This document shows, in pieces, positions 54,383 through 64,000 of a stretch of 64,000 nt of DNA. The DNA is from Clavaria fumosa (Eukaryota > Basidiomycota > Agaricomycetes > Agaricales > Clavariaceae): positions 4,216,001 to 4,280,000 of the forward strand of contig OX637796.1 of assembly GCA_951802425.1 (NCBI GenBank). Direction: 5' to 3'. The position numbers and the translations under genes were made by a program. Under the pieces are notes generated by a model. It saw nothing but the letters and a program-made list of their open reading frames with translations. It did not search any database and had not been told where the DNA came from. Each line of letters starts with the position of its first letter. Position 1 is the stretch's first letter.

Positions 54383-55170
54383 TAAGCCACCAAGCCATTG
54401 GACAGCCAGTAGCTAGACCAGAACTTGCACCATGCTAGCTCATAGACCCTAATGGTGTAATACAGGAGCTGAAGATTTGGCATGGCCATGGGCCTGTTTG
54501 CAGCCAAGGCAAGCACTCAATTTTTTTGGATCAGAAATTGGAGCTGAGCCATGGCAACACTTGGTGTGATGCATCTTGTGGATACAATTCCATTCTGGTC
54601 ATCATTGACAAACTAGTGGTTGTCACTGTCTGCTCCATACCCTCCTCAGACTCCATCCCTGCATACCTTTGGACTTCATGGACCTTGTCTCTGTCAGCCC
54701 AGATCCTCAGTGAAGTGTGCTAAGGGGGAAGAACTTGATTTCAATGTAAGGAACTAGCACTACTACAAATGCAGTATATATACTACAAAATGAGGCAGTG
54801 TGAAAGTGGAGTCACATGTACAGGAATGAGGCTATGTGCACTGAGTCACAAGGAGTCAGAGAGGTGGGATTAGGAAAAGGGGAAACCAAATCAGGAAGGG
54901 AGTGGCAAGTGATAATGTTGAAGATCAAGCAGAGCATGAAAATATATTTTAACTTTTCACAGCCATGTGAGTCATGCAATACTGCTCAGTACAGACTACT
55001 GACTGAGCAGTAAGTAATTTTTTTTACATGACTATGCACCTCATTATTGACACAGGTACTTGTAGATAAATTTACATTGCAGGTAGCTGTCTAACTACCT
55101 CAGTATGGATTACTGACTGAGCAATAAATTTACATTGCAGATGTTTAATTCTATAGATTATAAGACCTGC
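54383..55170. other. Interior of the foldback-like structure: integrase-like scrap and LTR fragment
   Basis: At 54580-54620 the plus strand reads GYNSILVIIDKL, similar to the HNAILVIVDKF block of Gypsy integrase but without the rest of the domain. At 54692-54860 the minus strand matches the family C-like LTR end also seen at 1480-1632. Duplicated words (ACTGACTGAGCA with AAATTTACATTGCAG) occur near 55000-55140. Confidence 0.5.
54692..54860 (-). mobile_element. LTR 3'-end fragment, family C-like
   Basis: On the minus strand it ends CTGACA (54692-54697) and contains CATTGAAATC and a TATATACTG box. It matches 1480-1632 along most of its length. Confidence 0.5.
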
Positions 55171-55179
55171 ACCCCAACA

Positions 55180-56115
55180 TGAAGATTCTGTCACCCCCCA
55201 AAGCTCCCCATTCATGATAATAAAGCTTGATCCAATTGGCCAGACTACAAAATGAAGGCCAAAACTGCTATGGGAGCCAAAGGGCTGATCAGACACATTG
55301 AAGGGACTGCAATGAGACCCATACCTTTTGACATTGAAAATGGCCAACCAGTCTCAGAGCCTGGAAAACCTGCCATGCATCTTGAGATCCAAGACCTCGA
55401 GCATGCCATGGACAAATATGAGCAAAAGGAGTATGTGGCATGACACATAATGCTTACTACCATTTTGCTGCACCTCTCTACAATGCTCAGGGCAAACACC
55501 TCTGCTGCACAGATGGTGGCAGCAGATAGTCTCAGATGCTACAAAGAAAAGCAAAGTCCATCAGGTTGATACATGCTGCCACCTTCAAGAACTACACCTC
55601 CCCAAAGGCAGAGACATACACACATACCTCAATGCAATGACAAACCTTTGTAACAAACTAGAAGGGATCAGCATGCCAGTTAATGATGAGGACTTCACAA
55701 CAATGATCCACATTAGCTTACCTCTCAGCTATTGCCCCCTACTGCAATCGATTCTACACACTGCAGATATGAATGAAAAACCCATTGATCCAAACTACAT
55801 CATTAGAATTATTCTTGAGGAGAACCACCAGCATGAGATCACTCACAGACTATCGAAACCCAGTCAGGCTGCCTTCCAGGCTAATAAAAACCATTGAAGA
55901 GGAAGAGGAAACAAAAATTCAGGCCAATCAAAACACTGCAACAACTGCAAATGCACCAACCATAATATTGAAGATTGCTTTGCAAAAGGAGGACCCAAGG
56001 AGGGCCAGCGCCAAGAGCAAGCAAGGCAGAGTAAATGCTGTGATGATGAGTAGGAAGAAAGAAGACACAGATGAATGGGTCACATTCACTTGTACTTCAA
56101 CCCCCATGGATGTCA
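55180..56115 (+). pseudogene. Ty1/copia-type gag relic
   Basis: Frames join to give NWPDYKMKAKTAMGAKGLIRH (55225-55287), IPFDIENGQPVSEPGKPAM, DKYEQKEYVA, an in-frame TGA, HIMLTT, then LNAMTNLCNKLEGISMPVNDEDF and LPLSYCPLLQSIL (55640-55755), and after a frameshift a zinc knuckle C-x2-C-x4-H-x4-C (CNNCKCTNHNIEDC, 55937-55980). This is the UBN2-type gag plus knuckle of fungal copia elements. The TGA at 55441-55443 is where a CGA Arg codon is expected, a CpG to TpG change. No copia pol or matching LTR is in the window. Confidence 0.8.
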
Positions 56116-56500
56116 CTCACTATGGACCCAATAGCAGGTGGATATCACCATCCAGTCAGATGATTTATGACTTTCACCCAAAAAACAGGTGATGGGTGAT
56201 TTTGGAATTAAGGGATATTGAGCTGGAGGGTATTGAGTGATACAAAACACCTCTCAATTTGAGTGATATTAAGCTGGAGGATATTGAGTGATATAATACA
56301 CCTCTCAATTTGAGTGATTAAACTGAAGGATATTGAGTGATACAAAACACCTCTCAATTTGAGTGATATTAAGCTGGAGGACATTGAGTGATAGAAAACA
56401 CCCCCTTGATTTGGGTGATATTAGACTGGAGGATATTGAGTGATACAATACACCTCCTTGATTTAGGCTGGAGGATATTGAGTGATACAAACACCCTAAA

Positions 56501-56800
56501 GAAATTAAGGCTAAAGGATGTCTGTTAGCTCAGTCATAGTATGGACTGTATTGCAAACTACCTAAAGGATGTCCATTCTACATTTGGACATCAGAAAATG
56601 TAAAATGATTGATGAAAATCAAAATTACTCACAGCTCAGTCATAGTATGGACTGAGCTGTGGCAGTGTCTAGTGGCATGACTAGAAAGGAATGAGGATTA
56701 CATAAGGTCCCAGCTTGATTACCATCACTCCCCTTCAAGTGGACAACAGTGCAAGCTCACATATGAATATCTTGAACACCAGGTGAGCCAGCAGTTTTGT
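56501..56800. other. No recognisable gene
   Basis: An imperfect duplication of AGCTCAGTCATAGTATGGACTG occurs at 56528 and 56632. Nothing else is supported. Confidence 0.5.
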
Positions 56801-57105
56801 GAATCTATCAGACTGGGTCTCACACAACTTAGGGGTAAGGTCATGACAACAATACTAAGATAAGGGGAAAAGAGTACAAAAATGGAAATGACATAGTATA
56901 TATAGTGAGAGCTTCGGCATTTGCCAGCATTCCCACGCTCGGACCTCTCGGATCACGTGATGTGCCCAAGCCCAAGTCATGTGATTTCTCGATTACATAA
57001 TTCTCCACCACAGGTCATGTGACCTTCCAACTATCTTCTCTAGTTTCTCCACAACTCCTGTTGTTTGGGATGGCTTAGGTAAGCAATCCTAACATCACCC
57101 CCCTC

Positions 57106-58308
57106 TTAAGGCTGGGTGTCTCGACCAGCTAGCTTGGCCTTGTCAGGGTGGGTGAGGAAGAAGTCCCAGAGCAGCAGCGCTACATTGGTGAGGTTCCTAC
57201 GGGGCTCCCAAGTGTTTTCCTCCACCATCTCTCCATAGTCTGGTCTCTGGGAGAGTGCATCTGCCTTCATATTTGACTTGCCAGTGTGATACTTTATCTC
57301 AAAGTCAAAGCACTGGAGCTCTCCAACCCAACAGACCTGCCTCGGTTTCAACTTCTGGGGCTTCTGGAAGTACTGGAGGTTTGCATGGTCCATCCAGATC
57401 TCAATCGTCTCATCCACTCCAATGAGGTATGCCCGCCACTCATGAAGTGCCTGAATCATGGCCAAGAACTCCTTGTTGTACACATCATAGTTCTTCTCAG
57501 CTGCAGTGAAGGCCTTGGAGATATAGTCCACAACTCTCCAGGTTCCATCTGTCTGCTGCTGTGAGAGCACTCCACCAGTTGCCAGGTTACTTGCATCTGT
57601 CTCTACCTTCCATCTCCCTTTGTCCTGAGGCAGAGCCAAGACTGGGGCTGATATGAGTGCCTGGCGGAGATTGCAGAAGGCTGTTTCCTCCTCCTCCTCC
57701 CATTTCCATGGAACATTCCCAGTCAGCCAGAAGAGTGGCTTTGCCCAGGCAGAAAGATTCAGGATGTGCCGGCAGAGGTAGTTCAACATCCCATTGACAT
57801 CCTTCACATTCCTAGGACATGGCCAATCTCGGACTGCCACACCCTTGGCTGGGTCATGCTCTAGCCAGTTTTGAGAGATCTTCATCCCCAGGAAGATGAT
57901 CTCACTCTTCTCAAACTTGCATTTACTGAGTTTGAGACACAACCCATTCTCTCCAAACTTCCTCAAGACCCAATCCATCCAATACTGGTGTGTTGCCAAA
58001 TCCTCTGCAAACACAATCACATCATCCACATAAGCCTGGACATGTCCTCCCACAATCTCCTCCCTCAACACATGATTCATGAAGCGCTGGAAGGTGGCAG
58101 GTGCATTCTGCAGTCCAAACCACATGACAGCTGGTTCGAAGAGTCCATGGGGTGTCAGGAAGGTGCAGCAGTGCTGGTGCTTGGGCCAGACCTGCATAGA
58201 CAGGAAACCTCCCTTTGCATCAATCTTAGAGTAGATCGACACTCCTTTAAGCACATCCACTGTGTCTTGGATGCGGGGGAGGGGGTACTTGTCCTTGATC
58301 AGGTGCAC
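57106..58308 (-). pseudogene. B pol remnant: RT-RNase H joined to the chromodomain end
   Basis: An open minus-strand frame of 400 codons. It holds reverse transcriptase (KIDAKGGFLSMQVWP, FGLQNAPATFQRFM, YVDDVIVFAED) and RNase H (VETDASNLATGG) and then passes directly from RPDYGEMVEE to ENTWEPRRNLTNV near 57222. In A2 these points are 26043 and 27423. The short word GAGGAG occurs at both, so the deletion probably used that microhomology. The integrase core, its zinc region and half of the chromodomain are gone while the frame stays open. Two further minus-strand frames carry upstream parts. Confidence 0.9.
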
Positions 58309-60075
58309 ATTCAGCCTCGAGTAGTCAATAATCGGCTGCAGCTTGTCCTTCTCATGTTTGAAGAAGAAGGGGCTGGCATACAGGGATTTTGAGGGCTGGA
58401 TTCATCCAGAAGCAAGCTGCTCATCCACCCAATGGTTCATCTCCACCATCTCCTCCCTCATCAGTGAGTATAGCTTGGAAGAGAGGTGCTCAGGGTCCTT
58501 TTTGAAGTCAATCTTAATATCAAAGTCTGGTTGGGAGTGGGGAAGTTCATCCCACTTTGCTTCACTAAAAACTGAAGGGTACAGGGGTAGGGCCAGAGTT
58601 GGGAAAACAGGTGTCCAGAATACTTGCGGATGTGAGGGTACTCATTTTTGGGGGTGCAGGGGCTTGAGGGGATGGGGAACACTGTGGGGGGCAGCAGGTA
58701 AGGCTCAGCTCTGCCTTCTTCCAGTCAATGTCGGGGTTGTGTCACTTGAGCCAGTCATGCCCAAGGATGACCTTGTGGGTTTGGATCTTCCCTAGGAAGT
58801 GGATCTGTTCACAATGGTCACCCATCATCACCAGCAGCTCGATTCCATACCAGATTTTGCCCTCTCTATTTTGTGACCCATCCACATTGTACATCATGAT
58901 TGGGTTCAGCAGGGGAGATGGTTCCAGTCCTGCTCTTCTTGCCCACTCCAAGTCCATGAAGCAGTTGGTGCATCCTGAGTTGACAAGGACCTTTGTCATA
59001 GCCCCCTTGCCAGTGCTGAGAGCCTCCAAGTGCACCTGGATGGTTAGCTCTTGTGGCATGTGTTTCCCCACTTCTGGCTGCACCATGGTTGGGCGCTCTG
59101 CCAGCCTCACTTCCTCCTTCACCTTAGCCCCAATTAGGGTATGTCTCTGCTGCAAGATAGTATATCGGGGTATACTTGCAGCAGGCACAGGGACAGAAAG
59201 GGGGCTGGCACAGTTCTTCTCCCCAGTGGGAGTCCTCCTCTCTCTCTCATACAGCTCTATGCAGGTTTGGAGCCATGCAATCTCTTTCTCATATCCCTCC
59301 ACCATTTGGGGGGCACATGGTACTGCACGGGTTTGGGTCCTTGGGACCTGCAGATGCATATCAGGCAGGGGGCAGAATCGGACAGCATGGCCAGTCTGGT
59401 GGCATTGGAAACAACATCTCTCATCAGCAGGGGCCCATCCTCAGGCCATGGCCACATCCAGAGGCCACAGAAAGGTCGCACCAGGTTGCGGTAGGGTCGC
59501 TGCAGGTCTCGCAGAGGTTGCGATGGGTCGCGGTATCTGTTCCATGAGTATCCCATCCAGTCGTCTTTGCTGGGCATCAAGTCTTTCTGCCAGCATCCTC
59601 CATTCTCCATAAGTCTCTGGCATCAGGGAGACACCATAGATTCTCTCCACCAACCTCCTACTCAGGTTCAACTCCAGCCAATGGACTAGGACTCCTGAGT
59701 CCTTCTCTGCACTCAACTCTGCTTGACAGACCAGTGTCTTGAACCTCACAAAGAACTCTGGTGCTGTCATGGCACCCTGTTTCAACCCAGCAATATCTGC
59801 AAGGGCTGTTGCATGGTTGTTTGGGTCATCGAATGCTTGCTTCATCTCCTCCACAAATTCTGCCCAGGTTCTGGCTTTGCCACTACCCAGGATCTCTTCT
59901 GCCTTCATATTCACCCATTCTGCAGCGAATCCATCTCCAACAATTTTGCTCAGAGCAAAGAGGACCTTCACCAGGTCCACAGCATAGGTAGTCAGGTTTG
60001 CCATAAACAGGAGGCGAAGGGATCAGAGGAACATATGGAAGTTCCTTTTCTGCCCATCAAAGGGGGCAACAGCTA
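58309..60075 (-). pseudogene. B gag and protease remnant
   Basis: Gag core at 60004-59441 (VGDGFAAEWVNM, FVEEMKQAFDDPNNHATALADI, LVHWLELNLSRRLVERIYG). Gag tail and protease share one frame at 59359-58742 (ERRTPTGEKNCASP, then VPVPAASIPRYTILQ, then LVNSGCTNCFMDLEW). The protease active site reads N-S-G instead of D-S-G, a G/A change. This continuous frame from gag tail to protease indicates that the family had a single gag-pol frame. Stops occur near 58400 and 59400 and upstream of 60004. Confidence 0.85.
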
Positions 60076-60650
60076 GGTCCAGCATTCTATAGCACTGTAA
60101 AATAAAATTCCAGGCCTTCAGCACTCAGGATTTCTTTGATCTCTTAACAGTCCTGTCCTCTCAGGCTGCTCTTCTAGGTACTTATGTACCTATAGAACTC
60201 TTATTCTATGAAACTATTGCTAGCATGGGGCCCAAATGGTGTCCCAGGTGGTTGCTCCACAACTCTTAATGAGTTGCCTGTGCACCCTTCTGACAATGGT
60301 CACAGAGCAAGGGCCCTGTCCACTGGACCAGGAAACTACAGAAAGACTATGTAGAGGGCCTTTCCTTGCCCTGTACACTACACGATTCACTGGGAGGGGT
60401 ATGGTGGCTGTAAAATAAAGTTCTGGGCCTTGGGCACTCGGTATCACTTGGGGAGGTTCACAGTAGACTTCCTCCAGGTCTGGTCACATGTATCTACACA
60501 CAGTAAAAATTTCGCACAGTTCTGTTACACACTGTGGGCAGGGTAAAGAAGAAGAGGATGATAGGGGCTGAGCTGTGACAACATGTCACAGTTTGAGATT
60601 AAGGGTCCAGGCTAGCCAGGTTAGGACACAGGGCTAGGGTGGACAGGTGG

Positions 60651-60660
60651 ATCTTAGTAT
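60651..60660 (-). other. B self-primer binding site, co-varying form
   Basis: On the minus strand it reads ATACTAAGAT, two bases inside the 5' LTR, exactly complementary to ATCTTAGTAT in that LTR (minus strand of 60709-60718). Compared with family A both partners carry the matching change at one pair. Confidence 0.75.
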
Positions 60661-60956
60661 TATATCAGACTGGGTCTCACACAACTTAGGGGTAAGGTCA
60701 TGACAACAATACTAAGATAAGGGGAAAAGAGTACAAAAATGGAAATGATGTAGTATATATAGCGAGAGCTTCAGCATTTGCCAGCATTCCCACGCTCGGA
60801 CCTCTCAGACCACGTGACATGCCCAAGCCCAAGTCATGTGATCTCTCGATTACGTAATCCTCCACCACAGGTCATGTGACCTTCCAACTATCTTCTCTAG
60901 TTTCTCCACAACTCCTGTTTTTTGGGATGGCTTAGGTGAGTGATCCTAACAGAATC

Positions 60957-61599
60957 CATTGGCCACATTCTTGCTGGTCAGTACATAGTTGACTGCAATT
61001 GTTCCTTGCTTGACTGTTTCGCAAGTGAAGTGATTTCTGATGTTGATGTGTTTCATTCAAGTGACAAACCTGTACCCATACCCAGCAGTTTAGTGGACCC
61101 ACACCCATGGGTAAGGGTGAACAATACACCTGGGCTACAGAGCACCACTGAATTCCACCTCTGGATTTCTGTGATGGCTCCAAGGTCTGGCTGGATGTGT
61201 GTAACATCTAAAAAGAATGGGATGACATGTGAGAAAATAATTTAAACTCCGCTAAGCGAATTTCTTGGCAGGGGAAAAATGTGGCAACTGTCACTTTTTG
61301 ACAGCTGCTGTCCAGCATGTCACCGGCATGTCCAGCACATCTCCAGCATGCCCAAATCTTCAGTGCCCTTTCTTGGGCCTGAATTTTGGGCCTGTGCCAT
61401 TCCTGTGCCCATTCCTGTGCCCCTCCCTCCCCTCCCTTTAACTTTCCCTTCCCTTGCCCTGCCCTAATCACATCTCCTAACATTCCTGTGAGTATTTCTT
61501 ACCTAATATATCCCCTATCATGCAGTTCTAACTGAATTCCTTTCAATCAGATAAGGATCTTTCTCTGATTTCTCATAGTGAGTCATCTCTGTGTTAAGT
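60957..61599. other. No recognised gene
   Basis: A 101-codon frame at 60940-61245 has no known motif and starts inside the LTR. Around 61315-61365 the words CCAGCATGTC and CCAGCACATC repeat. 61380-61450 is CCTGTGCCC/CCCTCCC-rich. Confidence 0.4.
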
Positions 61600-61603
61600 T
61601 AAT

Positions 61604-62147
61604 TTGCTTTCCTTCAATTCAGAGAGATTCCTTCCACCCCAGAGCAGCAGAGGACCTAATGTGAGTTGTGAGGTTGTCCTGATTTTGTGTCAAATAATTA
61701 TAGGTTTATATTTTAGGAACCCCCCCACCACCCCTGAACAAGAGAGAGCAGAGGAGAGGAGATTAGAGAGAATGATGAGGTTGATGATGACACCCACAGA
61801 TGAGCACTGTAGTAGGAGTAGCAGCAGAACTCCTGGTGGCAGAGGTGGGGCTCCACTGCCCCAGCCAGTATTTGGGGTGCAGGTTGGAGGGCCATTTCCC
61901 CAGCCAGCATTGGGAGTGCAGCCTGGGGCTGGAGGGCCATTGCCCCAGCCAATGTTTGGGCAGCCAGCTAATGCCCCTGGTTTGGGCCAACCCATTCCTG
62001 CCCCAAGACCTAATGCTGGGCTCCCCAACCACATGGTGTGCCAGGAGGTTTTAGGGTGGTGGGTGCTCCACAAGGTCATGTCATGGGCTGGCCTCAGGCA
62101 GTGTATGGAAATATTGATGACCCTTTTGCCATGCAATATGTTCTACC
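61604..62147 (+). pseudogene. Gly/Pro/Gln-rich ORF interrupted by LTR C
   Basis: A charged stretch (TPEQERAEERRLERMMRLMM, 61729-61788), possibly after an intron (GTGAGT at about 61661 to TTTAG at about 61714), is followed by imperfect repeats of LPQPVFGVQVGG type (61852-61990; three units of about 50-60 bases). After a frame change near 62035 it reads GGFRVVGAPQGHVMGWPQAVYGNIDDPFAMQYVLP up to the LTR at 62148. I do not recognise the family. The LTR cuts the frame, so it is at least 3'-truncated here. Confidence 0.4.
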
Positions 62148-62708
62148 TGTCAGGATCCATTACGTAAGCCATCATCACTGAGCCCACAACGCGCTAGGAT
62201 CTAGCTATGAGGATGCGAGTATGAGACCACATGACCACCCGCGACCTCAACTCCATACTCGCGGCTCCCCAGGCGCCTATAGGCCTGTTACCAGCACCCA
62301 TCATGTGCCCCCACCCACGTTCCTTGCAATCTCCCACGCTTTGCAATTCATGATGGAAGCGGATCAGCAAAAATGCCTCTGACATCCCCCCTTAATCAAT
62401 CTAACCTAAACGGGCCTAATTGAGGTCTCCCCTCGGGCAGCCAAGACCGCGCCAAGCATTCCGTCTGTCGTCCTCCCCACATCTGTACCTCGCCACTACC
62501 TTCCTTATCTGGCATCCCCTTTTCCCTACATTGCCTCCCCTATCCCGCGCGACTCAGAGCGCGTAGCCTCATTTCTCTTACTTATGACTCACCTCCTACA
62601 CAGCCCCCCTCCCCCAGTATATATAACGCCTTTGTAATGAATGTAGGCCCTCACATTGAAATCGAGCTTCTTTCCCCTTCTCGCTTCTGTGAGGGACTCG
62701 GACTGACA
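62148..62708 (+). repeat. 5' LTR of Gypsy family C
   Basis: 561 bp from TGTCAGGATC to CGGACTGACA. It has a TATATATAA box at 62616-62624 and ATTGAAAT at 62655-62662. The five bases before it are ctacc, but the partner duplication would lie beyond the window. It is longer than the A and B LTRs. Confidence 0.8.
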
Positions 62709-62710
62709 CA

Positions 62711-62717
62711 ATTTCAA
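62711..62717 (+). other. C self-primer binding site (7-base match)
   Basis: ATTTCAA starts two bases after the LTR and is complementary to TTGAAAT (62656-62662), about 35-40 bases after the TATA box. The match is shorter than in A and B, but the spacing rule is the same. Confidence 0.5.
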
Positions 62718-62790
62718 CGTCCACCCCTTGCTACCTCGACCCTGTGAACCCCCGGTCAGCCTAGCCTTCTCTTTACCCCCTGCCCATCGT

Positions 62791-63993
62791 GTGCAACAGA
62801 ATGATGAGAGAATCACCCTGGCGTACCCGACGCGTAACAAGGACATAACGGACGAGTGGCTCACCACAGTCCTGGACTTTGGAGAAGACAAATACTGGGC
62901 GAGGTACTTTGACACTCGCATATGAACTGAATTCTACCCAGACACACCTACGGAATCCGACGTCTCGGAGACGGAAACTGCGGTACTAAGACCACGAGAG
63001 CTGCGCCCCTTCGAGCTGTGGATTATTGAGGAGGAGAGAAGACTCGCACCTTATTTTGGAAGACTATACGCACAGGAACAGAGCAGACGAGAGCAGAGGT
63101 TGAGAGAGGCCTTAGCAGTTGCATTACCAGACTCCGTGACTTCAGGCACGAGATCGCCCGCACACAGCACTATCGACATTAACCTCGACGACCTCGAGGA
63201 CTATGTGAATAGCGACAACAACGAGTTGACGAATGAACCTGCGTACATTTCCATGGAGATCCAGACAGAACTTACCCTCCTCGGAGTTGAACAGTTCATC
63301 ATCCACGAATACCGACCCCTTGCTTTCATCCCCCGTCCTATCAACCCCATCCCCCCCAGCACCACCAGTTCATACCGAACCCCCTGTAGACTTCGCGAGT
63401 TTAGACGAGCGCCTAGCCCGGCAAGCACCGTCGCCACCACCACCTGCGACTCCAGAACCGGAACCCCAACCCCAACCCGCGAATCCACCGCCGCCAGAAC
63501 CCTCGCCGCCGCCCTCGCCCACACCCGAAATGGCAGACGCCGTCCCCGCAGCCCCAATGCCGAGGCTGGACCTAGCCATTCCATCTTTTGATGGAAATAA
63601 GAAGAATTTCCAGACCTTCCTCAGGTCTCTCCGACTGCAGTTCCTGGGGAACCAGGGGCTCTATGCCAGTGACTTGAACAAGATTCTATTTGCACTGAGT
63701 AAGATTACAGGAGAAGGGTTTGCAGCAGAATGGGCGAACATGCGGGGTGATGAGATCCTGAATGCTGGAGTTGCCGGAACTTGGGAAGACTTCATTGTGG
63801 ACCTGCGAAGGGCCTTCGACGACCCTAACATCACCGCGACTGCCCTAAACAACATCGCCAAGCTGAAACAGGGCGCATTAGAAGCTGCGGAGTTCTTTGC
63901 GTTGTTCGAGACCCTCATGCGTAAGGCGGAATTGGACCCGGTTGATGATTCTGATGTGCTCATCCACTGGCTGGAATCAAACCTCAACCGGTG
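62791..63993 (+). pseudogene. Family C gag, 5' part, one stop and one frameshift
   Basis: The frame from about 62791 encodes NDERITLAYPTRNKDITDEW and FGEDKYWARYFDTRI, then TGA (62923-62925), and reads on in the same frame (LRPRELRPFELWIIEEERRLAPYFGRL) to the C run at 63351. The Pro-rich linker and gag core (LAIPSFDGNKKNFQTFLRSL, SKITGEGFAAEWANM, FIVDLRRAFDDPNITATALNNIAKLKQG, LIHWLESNLNR) are in the next frame. That frame ends in TGA at 63992-63994, where A2 continues as NLSRRLVG. The core is clearly related to A2 gag. Pol would lie to the right of the window. Confidence 0.8.
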
Positions 63994-64000
63994 AATCCTA

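Larger units (their letters stand above)
53560..56500. mobile_element. Foldback-like element with mirrored minisatellite arms
   Basis: The left arm has about 15 units of a 45-55 bp repeat (TATCACTCAATATCCTCCAG...TTAATATCACTCAAATTGA, 53575-54290), then a unique block (54277-54382). The right arm is the inverse: unique block 56118-56225, then about six inverted units (56226-56496). The unique blocks agree at nearly all positions when inverted, including CACCTGTTTTTTGGGTGAAA. Between them lie an LTR fragment and a copia gag relic. The design recalls foldback elements, whose inverted ends contain tandem repeats. Outer target duplications were not found. Confidence 0.65.
56806..60951 (-). mobile_element. 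Chromovirus B: internally deleted Ty3/Gypsy element
   Basis: LTRs of 289 bp lie at 56806-57094 and 60663-60951, flanked by the 5 bp duplication gaatc (56801-56805 and 60952-60956). It lies on the minus strand. Gag, protease, reverse transcriptase and RNase H remain. About 1.38 kb covering the rest of pol up to the middle of the chromodomain is missing. LTR differences are mainly C/T or G/A. The ends read TGTTAG...CTGATA as in A1. The solo LTR at 77-364 belongs to this family. Confidence 0.95.

Noticed and set aside
1..64000. CRISPR array, bacterial operon or replication origin
   Set aside because: All regular repeats seen are minisatellites or transposon ends, and the genes are intron-rich fungal genes.

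Overview
The window looks like nuclear DNA of a basidiomycete fungus, most likely an agaricomycete. The evidence is genes split by many 50-115 nt introns, a class IV type chitin synthase, a FunK1-type fungal kinase, a Whi2-like BTB protein, a xanthine-dioxygenase-like TauD protein, and Ty3/Gypsy chromoviruses, Helitron, pogo and hAT relics. I did not identify the species.

Layout. 1-10.2 kb is a decayed, CpG-poor repeat area with a solo LTR, a minisatellite and fossil ORFs; one fossil begins with an imitation of the histone H3 tail followed by a PHD-like cysteine cluster. 10.2-15.3 kb is a full-length but broken chromovirus (A1, minus strand) inserted in an older LTR. 16.0-17.3 kb is a TA-flanked MITE with a 687 bp pogo derivative nested inside it. 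18.0-30.3 kb is a four-part nest: a Helitron-type Pif1 helicase relic carries a 318 bp hAT-like MITE and was split by a 4.5 kb non-coding LTR element (LARD), which was itself split by a very young chromovirus (A2; its LTRs differ at one base of 305).

30.7-52.3 kb is a CpG-rich gene island: a C2H2 zinc finger protein (+), a small membrane protein (+), a TPR-like protein (-), a TauD/XanA-like dioxygenase (+), a Whi2-like BTB protein (-), a chitin synthase (-) and a FunK1 kinase (+). A dynamin 3' end survives at 52.6-52.9 kb. From 52.9 kb repeats return: a foldback-like structure with mirrored minisatellite arms around a copia gag relic, an internally deleted chromovirus (B, minus), and at the right edge the 5' LTR and gag of a third Gypsy family (C).

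The most informative mobile-element signal is a short complementarity between each chromovirus LTR and the site two bases inside that LTR, which co-varies between families. This fits Tf1/sushi-type self-primed reverse transcription. Exon boundaries were placed by reading frame, protein continuity and GT/AG signals by eye. Element ends were placed by target-site duplications read directly.
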